A stretch of DNA of 64,000 nt from Flavobacterium sp. 1355 (GTDB taxonomy: Bacteria; Bacteroidota; Bacteroidia; Flavobacteriales; Flavobacteriaceae), in the NCBI RefSeq assembly GCF_017833415.1, contig NZ_JAFICC010000011.1:124001-188000 (forward strand), read 5' to 3'. The notes beneath the pieces are model-generated. The model had not been told where the DNA came from and ran no database searches. It saw only the letters and a list, made by a program, of their open reading frames with translations. Both the position numbers and the translations under genes were made by a program. Shown piece by piece: positions 1 through 8,193 of the stretch (within the stretch, counting starts at the first letter, position 1; each line of letters opens with the position of its first letter).

Positions 1-1080
1 TCAGATTATGTAAACCCGATTAACGAAAATTCAAGGATTGAAATGGGTGTCAGAAGTGATTTGCGTGCGCTTAGAAGTGATTACTACACGACTATAGATG
101 ATGTTCTGGAGGAACAATATACCAATAAATTGAAATACGATGAGAATTTATACAGTGCCTATTTTCAGTTTGGAAGTAAAATTAAAAAGTTTAATTATTT
201 AATTGGCTTACGATCAGAGTTATCAGATATACAGATTGCCGATACAAAAGGCACTTTTAACAAAAGTAAAAACTATATCAATTTGTTTCCTACGCTGCAT
301 TTTGTTTACAATTTAACCAGTAAAACAGATTTACAGCTGAGTTACAGCAAAAGAATTAACAGACCGCGATTTTGGCAGTTAAATCCGTTTTCGGGACTTT
401 CGGATCTAAGAAACCTAACAGTCGGAAATCCTGATTTAAACCCGATGTTTATCAATTCTTATGAGCTTACTCTTTTGGCAAAACCCGGAAAATTCAGCAT
501 CAATCCATCTGTTTATTACAAACACACAAAAGACTTTTTTGAATATATCGTAGAACGTACAGATGAAAATTATTTTGTAAATACACCCGTAAATCTGGGC
601 ACAGAAGACCGTTTTGGGACAGAAGTTTCTACCACTTATAATCCTGCCCAATGGCTGCGATTGTCATTTGACTTTAACTACTATAAATTCAGACAAAAAG
701 GGGTTTACAAAGATGTGGTTTATAACGTTGAAAATCAGACCTGGTTTGCAAACTTCCGTTCGGTTGTTAAGTTTCCTAAAATCATTTCGGGAGATTTTAG
801 TTTTAGATATAGTGGAAAAAATCAGGGAGTTCAAACACTCACAGAGCCACAATACAGTGCAAATATTGGTGTTAGCAAAGATTTATTAGAAGATAAAATG
901 TCTCTTACACTAAATGTAAACAATTTGTTTAATTCACAAATAACAAGAGAAAAAACGGCGACAGCTTCTTATTATATCGATTCTGAATACAAATCTCAGG
1001 GACGTTATATAAACCTGACTGTTACCTATCGTTTTAACCGCAAAAAAAATGAAGCAGACCGTTTACCAGACGGAATGTAA
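1..1080 (+). CDS. TonB-dependent receptor, outer-membrane beta-barrel family, C-terminal part (5' end outside window)
   Basis: The frame is open from base 1, so the gene starts upstream and only about 359 C-terminal codons are seen. The protein is a run of alternating amphipathic strands with the hallmark of the Bacteroidota OMP_b-brl_3 family: SYSKRINRPRFWQLNPF followed by VGNPDLNPMFINSYELT, around residues 100-145 of the visible part. It ends in a strand YINLTVTYRFN and a short charged tail. Such proteins are energised outer-membrane transporters, or barrels related to them, with plug and carboxypeptidase-like regions at the N-terminus, which lies outside the window. The substrate cannot be inferred. 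A strong terminator follows 14 bp after the stop. Confidence 0.85.
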   Translation, partial: SDYVNPINENSRIEMGVRSDLRALRSDYYTTIDDVLEEQYTNKLKYDENLYSAYFQFGSKIKKFNYLIGLRSELSDIQIADTKGTFNKSKNYINLFPTLHFVYNLTSKTDLQLSYSKRINRPRFWQLNPFSGLSDLRNLTVGNPDLNPMFINSYELTLLAKPGKFSINPSVYYKHTKDFFEYIVERTDENYFVNTPVNLGTEDRFGTEVSTTYNPAQWLRLSFDFNYYKFRQKGVYKDVVYNVENQTWFANFRSVVKFPKIISGDFSFRYSGKNQGVQTLTEPQYSANIGVSKDLLEDKMSLTLNVNNLFNSQITREKTATASYYIDSEYKSQGRYINLTVTYRFNRKKNEADRLPDGM

Positions 1081-1093
1081 TCTCACTTAACAG

Positions 1094-1124
1094 AAATCGC
1101 AACAGTATCGTGCTGTTGCGATTT
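1094..1124 (+). terminator. Rho-independent terminator after the receptor gene
   Basis: A perfect 12-bp stem, AAATCGCAACAG (1094-1105) with CTGTTGCGATTT (1113-1124), has a 7-nt loop and a T-rich tail. It lies just after the receptor stop codon at 1080. Confidence 0.85.
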
Positions 1125-1198
1125 TATTATTTTTAATCACTTTAAATTATTAAATGTATTTATAAATTTACTGTTGACATACAGTTGTCATGCAACCT

Positions 1199-1214
1199 GT
1201 TTACATTTGTAAAA
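1199..1214. promoter_or_regulatory. GTTTAC-N4-GTAAA(a) palindrome with embedded -7 box upstream of the YdeI-like gene
   Basis: GTTTACATTTGTAAAA matches 11 of the 12 defined positions of the GTTTAC-N4-GTAAAC palindrome that occurs six times around the XRE regulator at 34716. It contains TACATTTG (1202-1209), a perfect TAnnTTTG -7 element, so it could be a promoter, an operator or both. The gene start is 70 bp downstream at 1284. A small inverted repeat TGACA/TGTCA (1175-1190) precedes it. That the XRE protein binds here is inference. Confidence 0.45.
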
Positions 1215-1283
1215 TAAATTTAAAAATAACTATATTTACAATTGATTATCATATAGTTATAATTACAACCAAATCGTAGAAAT

Positions 1284-1859
1284 ATGCAGGATATCGAAAC
1301 TTTTTACCCAAAAAGCAAGCAGGATTGGAGAAAATGGCTAAAAAATAATCATCAAAAAAAACAATCTATTTGGCTTATTTGTTATAAAAAGCAAGCAAAC
1401 ATACCCACTATTACGTGGAGTGAGGCCGTAGACGAAGCACTCTGTTTTGGATGGATTGACAGCACAAGGAAATCTATTGATTCAGAAAAATTCATACAAT
1501 TCTTTACCAAACGTAAACCACGCAGTGCCTGGTCCAAAATAAATAAAGAAAAAATAGAACGATTGATGAGTGAAAATCTAATGAGCCAGGCAGGTTTGGA
1601 AAGCGTTGAAATTGCCAAACAAAATGGTTCATGGACACTTTTGGATCAGGTCGAAGAACTTTATATTCCTGAGGATCTCGAACTGGCTTTTGAAGCCAAT
1701 CCCGGCTCAAAAGATTATTTTTTAAGTTTAAGCAAATCTGTAAAAAAGATTATTCTGCATTGGGTCACCGTTGCCAAACGCCCGGAAACAAGACAAAGCA
1801 GAATCAACGAAACTGCTGTACTGGCTTCTCAAAAACTTAAACCCAAACAATTTAGATAG
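1284..1859 (+). CDS. YdeI/OmpD-associated family protein
   Basis: A 191-residue protein with the YdeI/OmdA pattern: WSEAVDEALCFGWIDS near residue 45-60, then FTKRKPRSAWSKINKEKI around 70-88, and a C-terminal helical part with KRPETRQSRI. These are small cytosolic proteins of unclear biochemistry, often found beside ArsR/SRPBCC stress-type operons in Bacteroidota, as here (operon from 2049). The ATG at 1284 is the natural start. A related C-terminal domain appears in the 3240-3818 product. Function beyond the family name is not known. Confidence 0.8.
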   Translation: MQDIETFYPKSKQDWRKWLKNNHQKKQSIWLICYKKQANIPTITWSEAVDEALCFGWIDSTRKSIDSEKFIQFFTKRKPRSAWSKINKEKIERLMSENLMSQAGLESVEIAKQNGSWTLLDQVEELYIPEDLELAFEANPGSKDYFLSLSKSVKKIILHWVTVAKRPETRQSRINETAVLASQKLKPKQFR

Positions 1860-2000
1860 TTTCAAATATTAATTTCAAAAAATATTTATCTATTAAATAA
1901 CTTTAGATAAGTTTGATTAAGATGCTATATACTAACTATTTATAATAATTTGTTAACGCATTTTAATTATTTTGCACTATAAAAAAAGCCAAAAAAAATA

Positions 2001-2045
2001 TTGCGCAGTCAAATGACTTCATTATATTTGCAGTCAAATAACTGC
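2001..2045 (+). promoter_or_regulatory. Promoter with two tandem operator-like palindromes of the ArsR operon
   Basis: A Bacteroidota promoter is visible: TTG (2001-2003), 19 bp, then TATATTTG (2023-2030), a perfect TAnnTTTG. Two related repeats flank the -7 box: GCAGTCAAATGACTTC (2005-2020) and GCAGTCAAATAACTGC (2030-2045). Their starts are 25 bp apart. The first contains AGTCA-AA-TGACT and the second GCAGT-N6-ACTGC. This is the expected layout for autorepression by the ArsR protein that starts at 2049: one site lies in the spacer and one over the start of transcription. Binding itself is inferred. Confidence 0.65.
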
Positions 2046-2048
2046 ACA

Positions 2049-2366
2049 ATGGAAATTAGAAGAGATGTTTTTCAGGCAATTGCCGACCCTACCCGCAGAG
2101 CGATCCTTAGCTTGGTTGCGTTGCAGGCAATGACTCCGGGTACGATAGCAGAAAATTTTGATTCGTCAAGACAAACGATCTCAAAACATATTCAGATATT
2201 AAATGAATGTGAATTGCTGCATCAGACACAAAACGGAAGGGAAATTTATTATCAATTAAATCCTCAGAAAATGAAAGAAATAGACAACTTCATTGAACCT
2301 TTCAGAAAAATGTGGGACGATCGTTTCAACAAGCTTGAAGCCATCATGAAAAATTATAAAAAATAA
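2049..2366 (+). CDS. ArsR-family winged-helix transcriptional repressor
   Basis: A 105-residue protein starting [20 protein letters not shown], the typical ArsR opening. The helix-turn-helix is [20 protein letters not shown] (about residues 33-52), followed by the wing GREIYYQL. The ATG at 2049 is preferred over the in-frame TTG at 2001 because that TTG is the -33 promoter element and the -7 box lies between them. No CxC metal-binding motif is present, so this is likely the non-metal subgroup that pairs with SRPBCC proteins. It heads an operon with 5-7 bp between the first genes. Confidence 0.88.
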   Translation: MEIRRDVFQAIADPTRRAILSLVALQAMTPGTIAENFDSSRQTISKHIQILNECELLHQTQNGREIYYQLNPQKMKEIDNFIEPFRKMWDDRFNKLEAIMKNYKK

Positions 2367-2371
2367 ACAGC

Positions 2372-2839
2372 ATGGAAAGAAAAACGAAACTTAATGCCGA
2401 AGAAAATCAACACGATATCTTAATTACAAGAGAATTTGAACTGCCTTTGGAATTGCTTTTTAAAGCTTATGAAGAACCGGAAATCGTTGCACAATGGATG
2501 GGCACAAAAGTCCTGAAACTGGAAAATAAAAAGCACGGTGGCTGGCAATTTGAAACCAGTGATCCAAACGGAAACGTGGTATTCCGGGCAAATGGCGTAA
2601 TTCATGATTTCGTCTCAAACGAAAAAATTACCCGAACTTTTGAAATGGAGAACAGCCCCTTCCCTGCCCAGCTTGAGTTTTTGGAATTTGAAAAAATTAC
2701 TGAGGACACCAGCAGACTGAAAATGCATATTGTGTATAAATCTGTCGAATTGAGAAATGAGATGTTAAAACTGCCTTTTGCTCAGGGTATTAATATGGCT
2801 CACAACAGATTAGAAGAAATTGTAAAAAACTTAAAATAG
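2372..2839 (+). CDS. SRPBCC (AHSA1/START-like) domain protein
   Basis: A 155-residue single-domain protein. The opening DILITREFELPLELLFKAYEEPEIVAQWMG is the standard start of COG3832 AHSA1-like proteins, which form a helix-grip fold with a hydrophobic cavity. It begins 5 bp after the ArsR stop, an arrangement found widely for ArsR/SRPBCC pairs. The ligand is unknown. It is co-transcribed with the DoxX-like gene. Confidence 0.87.
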   Translation: MERKTKLNAEENQHDILITREFELPLELLFKAYEEPEIVAQWMGTKVLKLENKKHGGWQFETSDPNGNVVFRANGVIHDFVSNEKITRTFEMENSPFPAQLEFLEFEKITEDTSRLKMHIVYKSVELRNEMLKLPFAQGINMAHNRLEEIVKNLK

Positions 2840-2845
2840 GAAATA

Positions 2846-3220
2846 ATGACAAAACGAAATAAAATTATCTATTGGATCGCTACTCTGTGGCTGGCACTTG
2901 GAATGACAGCTACCGGAATTGTACAGTTACTGCAAATAAAAGAAGAAGTAGATATGATGAGCCATTTGGGTTATCCGCTTTATTTTCTGCCCTTGCTTGG
3001 TATCTGGAAACTTTTGGGAGTTATTGCAATACTTATTCCTAAATTTGGTTTACTAAAAGAATGGGCATACGCGGGATTTTTCTTTGCGATGTCAGGAGCC
3101 ATTATTTCTCACCTGGCTCGTGGAGAATACGGAATAGAATTGTTTGGGCCAGCTCTACTATTGGTTTTAACCATTATTTCCTGGTATTTTAGGCCGGCAG
3201 ATAGAAAAGTGATTTCTTAG
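2846..3220 (+). CDS. DoxX-like four-helix membrane protein
   Basis: A 124-residue integral membrane protein with about four hydrophobic segments, and the DoxX-like signature GIWKLLGVIAILIPKF followed by LKEWAYAGFFFAMSGA and a conserved SHL. It lies 6 bp after the SRPBCC gene. DoxX-like proteins are associated with redox or thiol stress in some bacteria, but the role of this subgroup is not established. Confidence 0.8.
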   Translation: MTKRNKIIYWIATLWLALGMTATGIVQLLQIKEEVDMMSHLGYPLYFLPLLGIWKLLGVIAILIPKFGLLKEWAYAGFFFAMSGAIISHLARGEYGIELFGPALLLVLTIISWYFRPADRKVIS

Positions 3221-3239
3221 TTAACTTAAATCAATAAGT

Positions 3240-3818
3240 ATGAATCCTAAAGTTGATTTTTATTTTGATGAAGCCAAAAAATGGCAGAAAGAAATGGCGC
3301 AATTAAGGTCAATTGCTCTCGATTGCCAATTAACCGAAGAACTAAAATGGGGTGTTCCCTGCTATATGTATGGCGATAGCAATATTGTTTTAATCCATTC
3401 CTTTAAGGATTATTGTGCGTTTTTGTTTTTTAAAGGAGTGTTATTAAAAGATACAAACGATATTTTAATCCAACAAACAGAAAATGTTCAGGCCGCTAGA
3501 CAAATCCGGTTTAGAAGTGTCGACGAGATAGTGGAAATAAAAGCGGTTTTGAAGGCGTATATTTATGAGGCTATAGAAATAGAAAAAGCCGGTTTGCAGG
3601 TAAGTTTTAAAAAGACTTCAGATTTTGAAGTTACAGAAGAATTTCAGGCAGAACTGCAAAAGTCTCCAAAACTAAAAACCGCTTTTGAAGCTTTGACTCC
3701 CGGCAGACAGAAAGCTTATCTGTTGCATTTCTCTCAGCCCAAACAGGCTAAAACAAGAGAATCAAGAATAGAAAAGGCAATTCCGCAGATTTTAAACGGA
3801 AAAGGATTAAATGATTAA
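3240..3818 (+). CDS. DUF1801/YdeI-type domain protein
   Basis: A 192-residue protein. The N-terminal part has the DUF1801 pattern (ELKWGVPCYMYGDSNIVLIHSFKDYCAFLFFKG, residues 35-70). The C-terminal part is the YdeI/OmdA-like tail, FEALTPGRQKAYLLHFSQPKQAKTRESRIEKA. It is fourth in the ArsR operon, 19 bp after the DoxX-like gene. Cytosolic; molecular function unknown. Confidence 0.8.
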   Translation: MNPKVDFYFDEAKKWQKEMAQLRSIALDCQLTEELKWGVPCYMYGDSNIVLIHSFKDYCAFLFFKGVLLKDTNDILIQQTENVQAARQIRFRSVDEIVEIKAVLKAYIYEAIEIEKAGLQVSFKKTSDFEVTEEFQAELQKSPKLKTAFEALTPGRQKAYLLHFSQPKQAKTRESRIEKAIPQILNGKGLND

Positions 3819-3849
3819 AACTAAAAATTAGAATTATAAAAAATAAGAT

Positions 3850-4410
3850 ATGGCTAATGCAAAATTATCAGCAGACCAGCAGGATGCATTATTAAAAGTA
3901 TTACAAATACGTTTTGAAAAAAATATGCAGCGACATGAAGGTCTTGACTGGAATAAAATTCAAAGTAAATTGGAAGCAAATCCCGAAAAACTTTGGTCTC
4001 TGGATGAAATGGAGCGTACGGAAGGCGAACCGGACGTAATTGGTTTTGATAAAAAGACTAATGAATATCTTTTTGCGGACTGTTCTGCAGAAAGCCCAAA
4101 AGGACGCAGAAGTGTTTGCTACGATCATGAAGCTTTGGAAAAAAGGAAAGAGCACAAACCTCAAAACAGTGCCATAAATATGGCCGAAGAAATGGGAATT
4201 GAAATTCTGAACGAAGAACAATATCGTCAATTGCAGCAATTAGGTAAGTTTGATGCCAAAACATCAAGCTGGATCAAAACGCCTTCTGAAATAAGAAAAC
4301 TGGGCGGAGCTGTTTTTTGTGATTTCCGTTATAATACTGTTTTTCTGTATCATAATGGTGCCGATTCTTATTATGCTGCAAGAGGGTTTAGGGGATTACT
4401 GAGATTATAA
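3850..4410 (+). CDS. DUF4256 family protein
   Basis: A 186-residue soluble protein matching the DUF4256 family in length and motifs: LWSLDEMERTEGEPDVIGFD (about residues 48-67), then FADCSAESPKGRRSVCYD, ending GAVFCDFRYNTVFLYHNGADSYYAARGFRG. It is the last gene of the ArsR operon and is followed by a terminator. No biochemical role is known. Confidence 0.85.
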   Translation: MANAKLSADQQDALLKVLQIRFEKNMQRHEGLDWNKIQSKLEANPEKLWSLDEMERTEGEPDVIGFDKKTNEYLFADCSAESPKGRRSVCYDHEALEKRKEHKPQNSAINMAEEMGIEILNEEQYRQLQQLGKFDAKTSSWIKTPSEIRKLGGAVFCDFRYNTVFLYHNGADSYYAARGFRGLLRL

Positions 4411-4420
4411 TATAAAACAT

Positions 4421-4448
4421 AAAGACCTGTAAATGTTTAGAGGTCTTT
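4421..4448 (+). terminator. Terminator of the ArsR operon
   Basis: AAAGACCT (4421-4428) pairs with AGGTCTTT (4441-4448), with a 12-nt loop and a T-run. It lies 10 bp after the DUF4256 stop. Confidence 0.75.
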
Positions 4449-4512
4449 TTTATTTTTGTTTAAATTTTATACGTTCAATATCTTTAATTTAATTTTAATC
4501 ATTAGTTTGATA

Positions 4513-5427
4513 TCAATTAAATGACTGTCTAAATTCTAATGGAGAAACACTCGATTTAGTTTTAAAAAATTTACTAAATGATTGCGGATGCTCAAAACCA
4601 AGCTGATAAGCCACTTCAGAGATTGTTAAACTGGTTGTAGATAATAATTCTTTTGCTTTTTCGATTAGTTTAGTATGAATATGCTGTTGTGCATTTTGGC
4701 CCGTAAGCGAACGCAGCATATCACTCAAATAACCCGGTGATAAATTTAAAAGTTCGGCAAGATACTGTACCGTTGGAATTCCGTGAGTTAGTGATTTTTC
4801 ATTCTTGAAATAATCCTCCAGAATTTCTTCTAACTTTTGCAGTAAGTCATTATTTGCACCTTTGCGTGTTATAAACTGTCTTTTGTAAAAACGGTTGCTG
4901 TAATTGAGTAATAACTCGATTTGAGAAACAATTACATCCTGACTAAAATCATCGATTCTGTCTTCTAATTCTTCCTTGATAATTTTAAAAACAGAAACAA
5001 CGGTTGTCTTTTCTTTATCTGATAAAAAGAGGGCTTCATTGGCAGCATAAGAAAAGAAGCCAAACTGTTTGATATTTTTAGCCAAAGGATAAGTAAGAAA
5101 TAAATCGGGATGAATGAGCAGTAAAAATCCCGTAGCGCCATTTTCAGGAGGAGTTTCAAAGATCTGATTTGGTGCTGAAAAAACCAGGCCTCCTTCGCCA
5201 AAATCATAATAATGCTGTCCATATTTTGCTTTACCGCAAACCGTTGATTTTAGGGCAATTTTATAAAAATCAAGAATAAATGAGCTTCCTAATTCATTTG
5301 GGACAATATTGATATCTTTCATATCTATAAAACTTATCATTGGGTGCAAAGGCTTTGGCAGCCCGAACACCCAATGAAAGTCAGATAAAGATTCAAATTT
5401 TCGAGGTAAATTCTCTTCCTTTTTCAT
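4513..5427 (-). CDS. AraC-family transcriptional regulator
   Basis: A 304-residue regulator. The C-terminal third has two helix-turn-helix motifs: YLAELLNLSPGYLSDMLRSL (about residues 221-240) and LTISEVAYQLGFEHPQSFSKFFK, followed by the usual end SPLEFRQSF. The N-terminal part is a cupin-like sensor region. It is the last gene of a three-gene unit (NmrA-like, SDR, AraC), 28 bp after the SDR stop, so it probably regulates that unit. The ligand is unknown. Confidence 0.87.
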   Translation of the reverse strand: MKKEENLPRKFESLSDFHWVFGLPKPLHPMISFIDMKDINIVPNELGSSFILDFYKIALKSTVCGKAKYGQHYYDFGEGGLVFSAPNQIFETPPENGATGFLLLIHPDLFLTYPLAKNIKQFGFFSYAANEALFLSDKEKTTVVSVFKIIKEELEDRIDDFSQDVIVSQIELLLNYSNRFYKRQFITRKGANNDLLQKLEEILEDYFKNEKSLTHGIPTVQYLAELLNLSPGYLSDMLRSLTGQNAQQHIHTKLIEKAKELLSTTSLTISEVAYQLGFEHPQSFSKFFKTKSSVSPLEFRQSFN

Positions 5428-5455
5428 TTTGTAAAGTTAAATTATTTAGCCGGTT

Positions 5456-6193
5456 TTACCATGGACATTCACCCGATTCCGGATTATGCTCTTCGCTGAT
5501 AAATTTTCCTGTTGGCCCTTCCTCTCCTATCAGAACATATTTAGAAATACGTTTGCCTGCTTCCTGAGCCGTTCCTGTCCCGCGATGATTATTAAAATCT
5601 GTTGCCACAAAACCGGGACAAACAGCATTAACTTTAAATTTTGTATCACGTAATTCATAAGCCAAATCTATAGTATACATGTTCATAGCCGCTTTAGACG
5701 CGGGATAAACCGCTGCTTTGTGTGTGTAATATTTCCATGAAGGATCACTGTGAAGCGTAAGGGAACAGCCGCTCGATGAAACATTTACAATACGTGGCTG
5801 TTCTGATTTCTCCAAAAGATCAAAAAAAGCCTGAGTCACTCTTGCAACACCATAGACATTGGTTTCAAAAACCTCTTTAAATTGTTCCATAGTTGCGTTT
5901 AAAGCAGATTGTGGCATTCCGCCATTAATTCCCGCATTATTTACAAGCGCATCCAGAACTTCAGTTTTATTACCAATCATAATGCGGGCTTCTTTTACCG
6001 ATTCAGAATTGCTTACATCTATTTGTATGGCTTCAACATTATTAAATCCTTCACCCTTAAGTTTTGCTGCTGCTGCTTCTCCTTTTTGTAAGTCGCGGCT
6101 TCCCAGATACACATAATATCCTTTCTCTAAAAGCAGACGTGCGGTTTCAAAACCAATGCTTTTATTTGCTCCTGTAATGAGTACTTTTTTCAT
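5456..6193 (-). CDS. Short-chain dehydrogenase/reductase (SDR), paralogue 1
   Basis: A 245-residue classical SDR: TGANKSIG cofactor motif at residues 7-14, VNNAG around 84-88, catalytic serine in NVSSSGCS, and the YPASK Tyr/Lys pair. The ATG at 6193 gives the standard SDR start (MKKVLITGANKSIG) and sits 4 bp from the NmrA-like stop; an upstream in-frame start would overlap that gene. It closely resembles the second SDR at 7377-8114, including the end ES-x-E-x-PW. NAD(P)-dependent carbonyl reductase of unknown substrate. Confidence 0.87.
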   Translation of the reverse strand: MKKVLITGANKSIGFETARLLLEKGYYVYLGSRDLQKGEAAAAKLKGEGFNNVEAIQIDVSNSESVKEARIMIGNKTEVLDALVNNAGINGGMPQSALNATMEQFKEVFETNVYGVARVTQAFFDLLEKSEQPRIVNVSSSGCSLTLHSDPSWKYYTHKAAVYPASKAAMNMYTIDLAYELRDTKFKVNAVCPGFVATDFNNHRGTGTAQEAGKRISKYVLIGEEGPTGKFISEEHNPESGECPW

Positions 6194-6197
6194 TTTT

Positions 6198-7100
6198 TTA
6201 GTTTTGACTGTTATAAAATAAAGCGAATTCCTTAGCAAAATCTTCCAATTTTACTTTGCCAAAAGTCGGTTTATGGAGATAAAAATCTTCATATAATTCT
6301 CCCGTACCCTGCGCGGCCTGCATTTCGACAAAGCCTTTTGCAATTTGAGCATTCATCCCGATAGAAAGCATGTTGTTTAATAATTCTTCATCTGAGATGG
6401 CTACCCATTTTAACGGACTCCCGATAGCTTCTCCAATAATTTTTGCAATTTCATTTGGAGAAACTTCGTCGCTTGCTATATAATGTATTTCCCTTCCATC
6501 AAAGGTTTTTTCCATTTCTTCGGCAATTTTATCCGCAATGTCCAAAGGAGAAACCCACGGTTCTTTTTTATCTCCGCCATAATTAGAAATAATTTTCCCC
6601 TGCAATTTTATGGTTTGCAGTGACCTGAATATATTGGTAAAGAAACCGGGAGGACGCATAAATTTGATATGTACATCTTCGGGAAGTTCTTTTAGAATAT
6701 TTTCAACATTATAATGCATCACAAGACTGCCATTTCCTTTATTGGTGTGAGCACCAATACTACTAAGAAGTACAACACGCTTAACTCCTGAATTTTCTAT
6801 AGCTTGTTTGTAGTTAGTTCCAATTGCTGCGATATCGGCTAAAATATCAATATCAGGATCAAAAAATGTGCTGTGATCAAGCGTTTCCATAAGATAGACA
6901 GCATCTGCGCCTTCAAAGGTTTTGGAGAGAAAATTAACATCCTGCATCGTGCCGATAGCCGCTTTTGCTCCCAATGCTTCAATTGCTGGTTTTCTTTCTG
7001 GCTTACTGCTTATTACAGTGACATCATGCCCATGCTGAATTAAATTTTTGGTTAACGGTTTACCGATGTTTCCCAACGAACCTGTTACTATAATCTTCAT
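6198..7100 (-). CDS. NmrA-like NAD(P)-binding protein
   Basis: A 300-residue Rossmann protein starting MKIIVTGSLGNIGKPLTKNL, with the TGxxGxxG nucleotide motif at residues 6-13, DAVYLMET around 67, and VVLLSSIGAHT near 104. It belongs to the NmrA/atypical SDR group, which includes sensors and quinone reductases. The ATG at 7100 fits the family; a longer reading adds 59 residues without any family resemblance. It is the first gene of the NmrA-SDR-AraC unit. Confidence 0.85.
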   Translation of the reverse strand: MKIIVTGSLGNIGKPLTKNLIQHGHDVTVISSKPERKPAIEALGAKAAIGTMQDVNFLSKTFEGADAVYLMETLDHSTFFDPDIDILADIAAIGTNYKQAIENSGVKRVVLLSSIGAHTNKGNGSLVMHYNVENILKELPEDVHIKFMRPPGFFTNIFRSLQTIKLQGKIISNYGGDKKEPWVSPLDIADKIAEEMEKTFDGREIHYIASDEVSPNEIAKIIGEAIGSPLKWVAISDEELLNNMLSIGMNAQIAKGFVEMQAAQGTGELYEDFYLHKPTFGKVKLEDFAKEFALFYNSQN

Positions 7101-7316
7101 TTCTAATAGTTTTAAAATTATAAGACAAAGGTCATCAGATGGTCTTGCCGGTACGTAGCCTAAATGAGGAAATCCGTAGTCAAAATGAGAAAAAACAAAG
7201 TTGTTGAGCTTTATATATTTATATTTTAATGATTTGGTTTTGATTGACAGCATTTTGTCTAACCAGTCTGCATGCATTCAGTTTATATGTTTAGCGTTGG
7301 AGTATTAGAATTTAAT

Positions 7317-7360
7317 AAACAAAAACCTCCGTAAACACAATGTTTGGGAGGTTTTTGTTT
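7317..7360. terminator. Terminator after the second SDR gene
   Basis: A perfect 14-bp stem, AAACAAAAACCTCC (7317-7330) with GGAGGTTTTTGTTT (7347-7360). The loop itself holds AAACA/TGTTT, which extends the pairing. It lies just after the minus-strand stop at 7377. T-rich on both strands, so it may also block upstream plus-strand transcription. Confidence 0.85.
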
Positions 7361-7376
7361 TAATAAAAGCTTTTAA

Positions 7377-8114
7377 TTACCAAGGACTTTCTTCGCTTTC
7401 GTCTTCAATATCATTGCTAAAGAATTTTCCTGTAGGTCCGTTTTGGTCAATGTACGTATGTTTAATGATAAAACTGGCTGCACTTTCTACACTTCCCGGT
7501 CCGTTAAAATGATTGAAATCTGTTGCAGTATAACCCGGATCTATTGCATTTACTGTAAAAGGCAAATCTTTTAATTCATAAGCCAATGTAACGGTAAAAG
7601 CATTTAAAGCTGCTTTTGAAGAAACATACGAAACCGCTTTTACTGCATAATATTTCCAGGTTGGGTCGCTGTGCAAGGCAAGTGAGCCAAGGCCTGAAGT
7701 GATATTGCTGATTCTTGGGCTATCAGATTTTTTTAATAAATCAAGGAATGCCTGAGTAACCCTGATAACACCAAAAAAGTTGGTATCAAATGTTTTTTGA
7801 ATATTCTCCACAGAAGTGGTTGACGAATCTTGTGGTACATCTCCCAAGACCCCCGCATTGTTTATTAGGATATCTAATTTACCCTGCTCCTTTTCTACAA
7901 TGTTTTTTGCTGCTAAAACACTTTCAGGATTTGTAACGTCAATCTGGATCGCCTTAATATTACTATACCCGTTCTGAGCTAAATCTTTTACGACTTCTTC
8001 TCCTTTTTGAAGGTCACGGGTTCCTAAATAAACAAACAATCCTTTTTTTGAAAGTTGTTTTGCTGTTTCTAAACCAATGCTTCTATTTGCTCCTGTAATT
8101 AATACTGTTTTCAT
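7377..8114 (-). CDS. Short-chain dehydrogenase/reductase (SDR), paralogue 2
   Basis: A 245-residue SDR with TGANRSIG (residues 7-14), INNAG, a serine in NITSGLGS and YVSSK (YxxxK). It is more than half identical by eye to the SDR at 5456-6193, so the two arose by duplication. It lies downstream of the Crp/Fnr gene (8194-8763) on the same strand, with its own palindromic operator at 8170-8185 that is shared with the Crp/Fnr promoter. The predicted transcript leader is about 20 nt. Substrate unknown. Confidence 0.87.
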   Translation of the reverse strand: MKTVLITGANRSIGLETAKQLSKKGLFVYLGTRDLQKGEEVVKDLAQNGYSNIKAIQIDVTNPESVLAAKNIVEKEQGKLDILINNAGVLGDVPQDSSTTSVENIQKTFDTNFFGVIRVTQAFLDLLKKSDSPRISNITSGLGSLALHSDPTWKYYAVKAVSYVSSKAALNAFTVTLAYELKDLPFTVNAIDPGYTATDFNHFNGPGSVESAASFIIKHTYIDQNGPTGKFFSNDIEDESEESPW

Positions 8115-8140
8115 TTTTTATCTTTTTAAATTTGTTGATA

Positions 8141-8185
8141 CAAAGTTGCTTCTATAAAAAATGAAAACATTTGCCATTTGGCAAA
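8141..8185 (-). promoter_or_regulatory. Crp/Fnr-type operator and promoter of SDR paralogue 2
   Basis: TTTGCCA-TT-TGGCAAA (8170-8185) is a perfect 7+7 palindrome. On the minus strand, 21 bp downstream, is CAACTTTG (8148 to 8141), close to the -7 consensus TAnnTTTG. The expected start of transcription is near 8135, which puts the palindrome centre at about -42, the classical position for a class II Crp-type activator. The same arrangement precedes the Crp/Fnr gene. Confidence 0.7.
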
Positions 8186-8193
8186 AAGCGATT

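Noticed and set aside
7101..7277. N-terminal extension of the NmrA-like protein
   Set aside because: The extra 59 residues lie in the promoter region; the Rossmann motif begins at the ATG at 7100.
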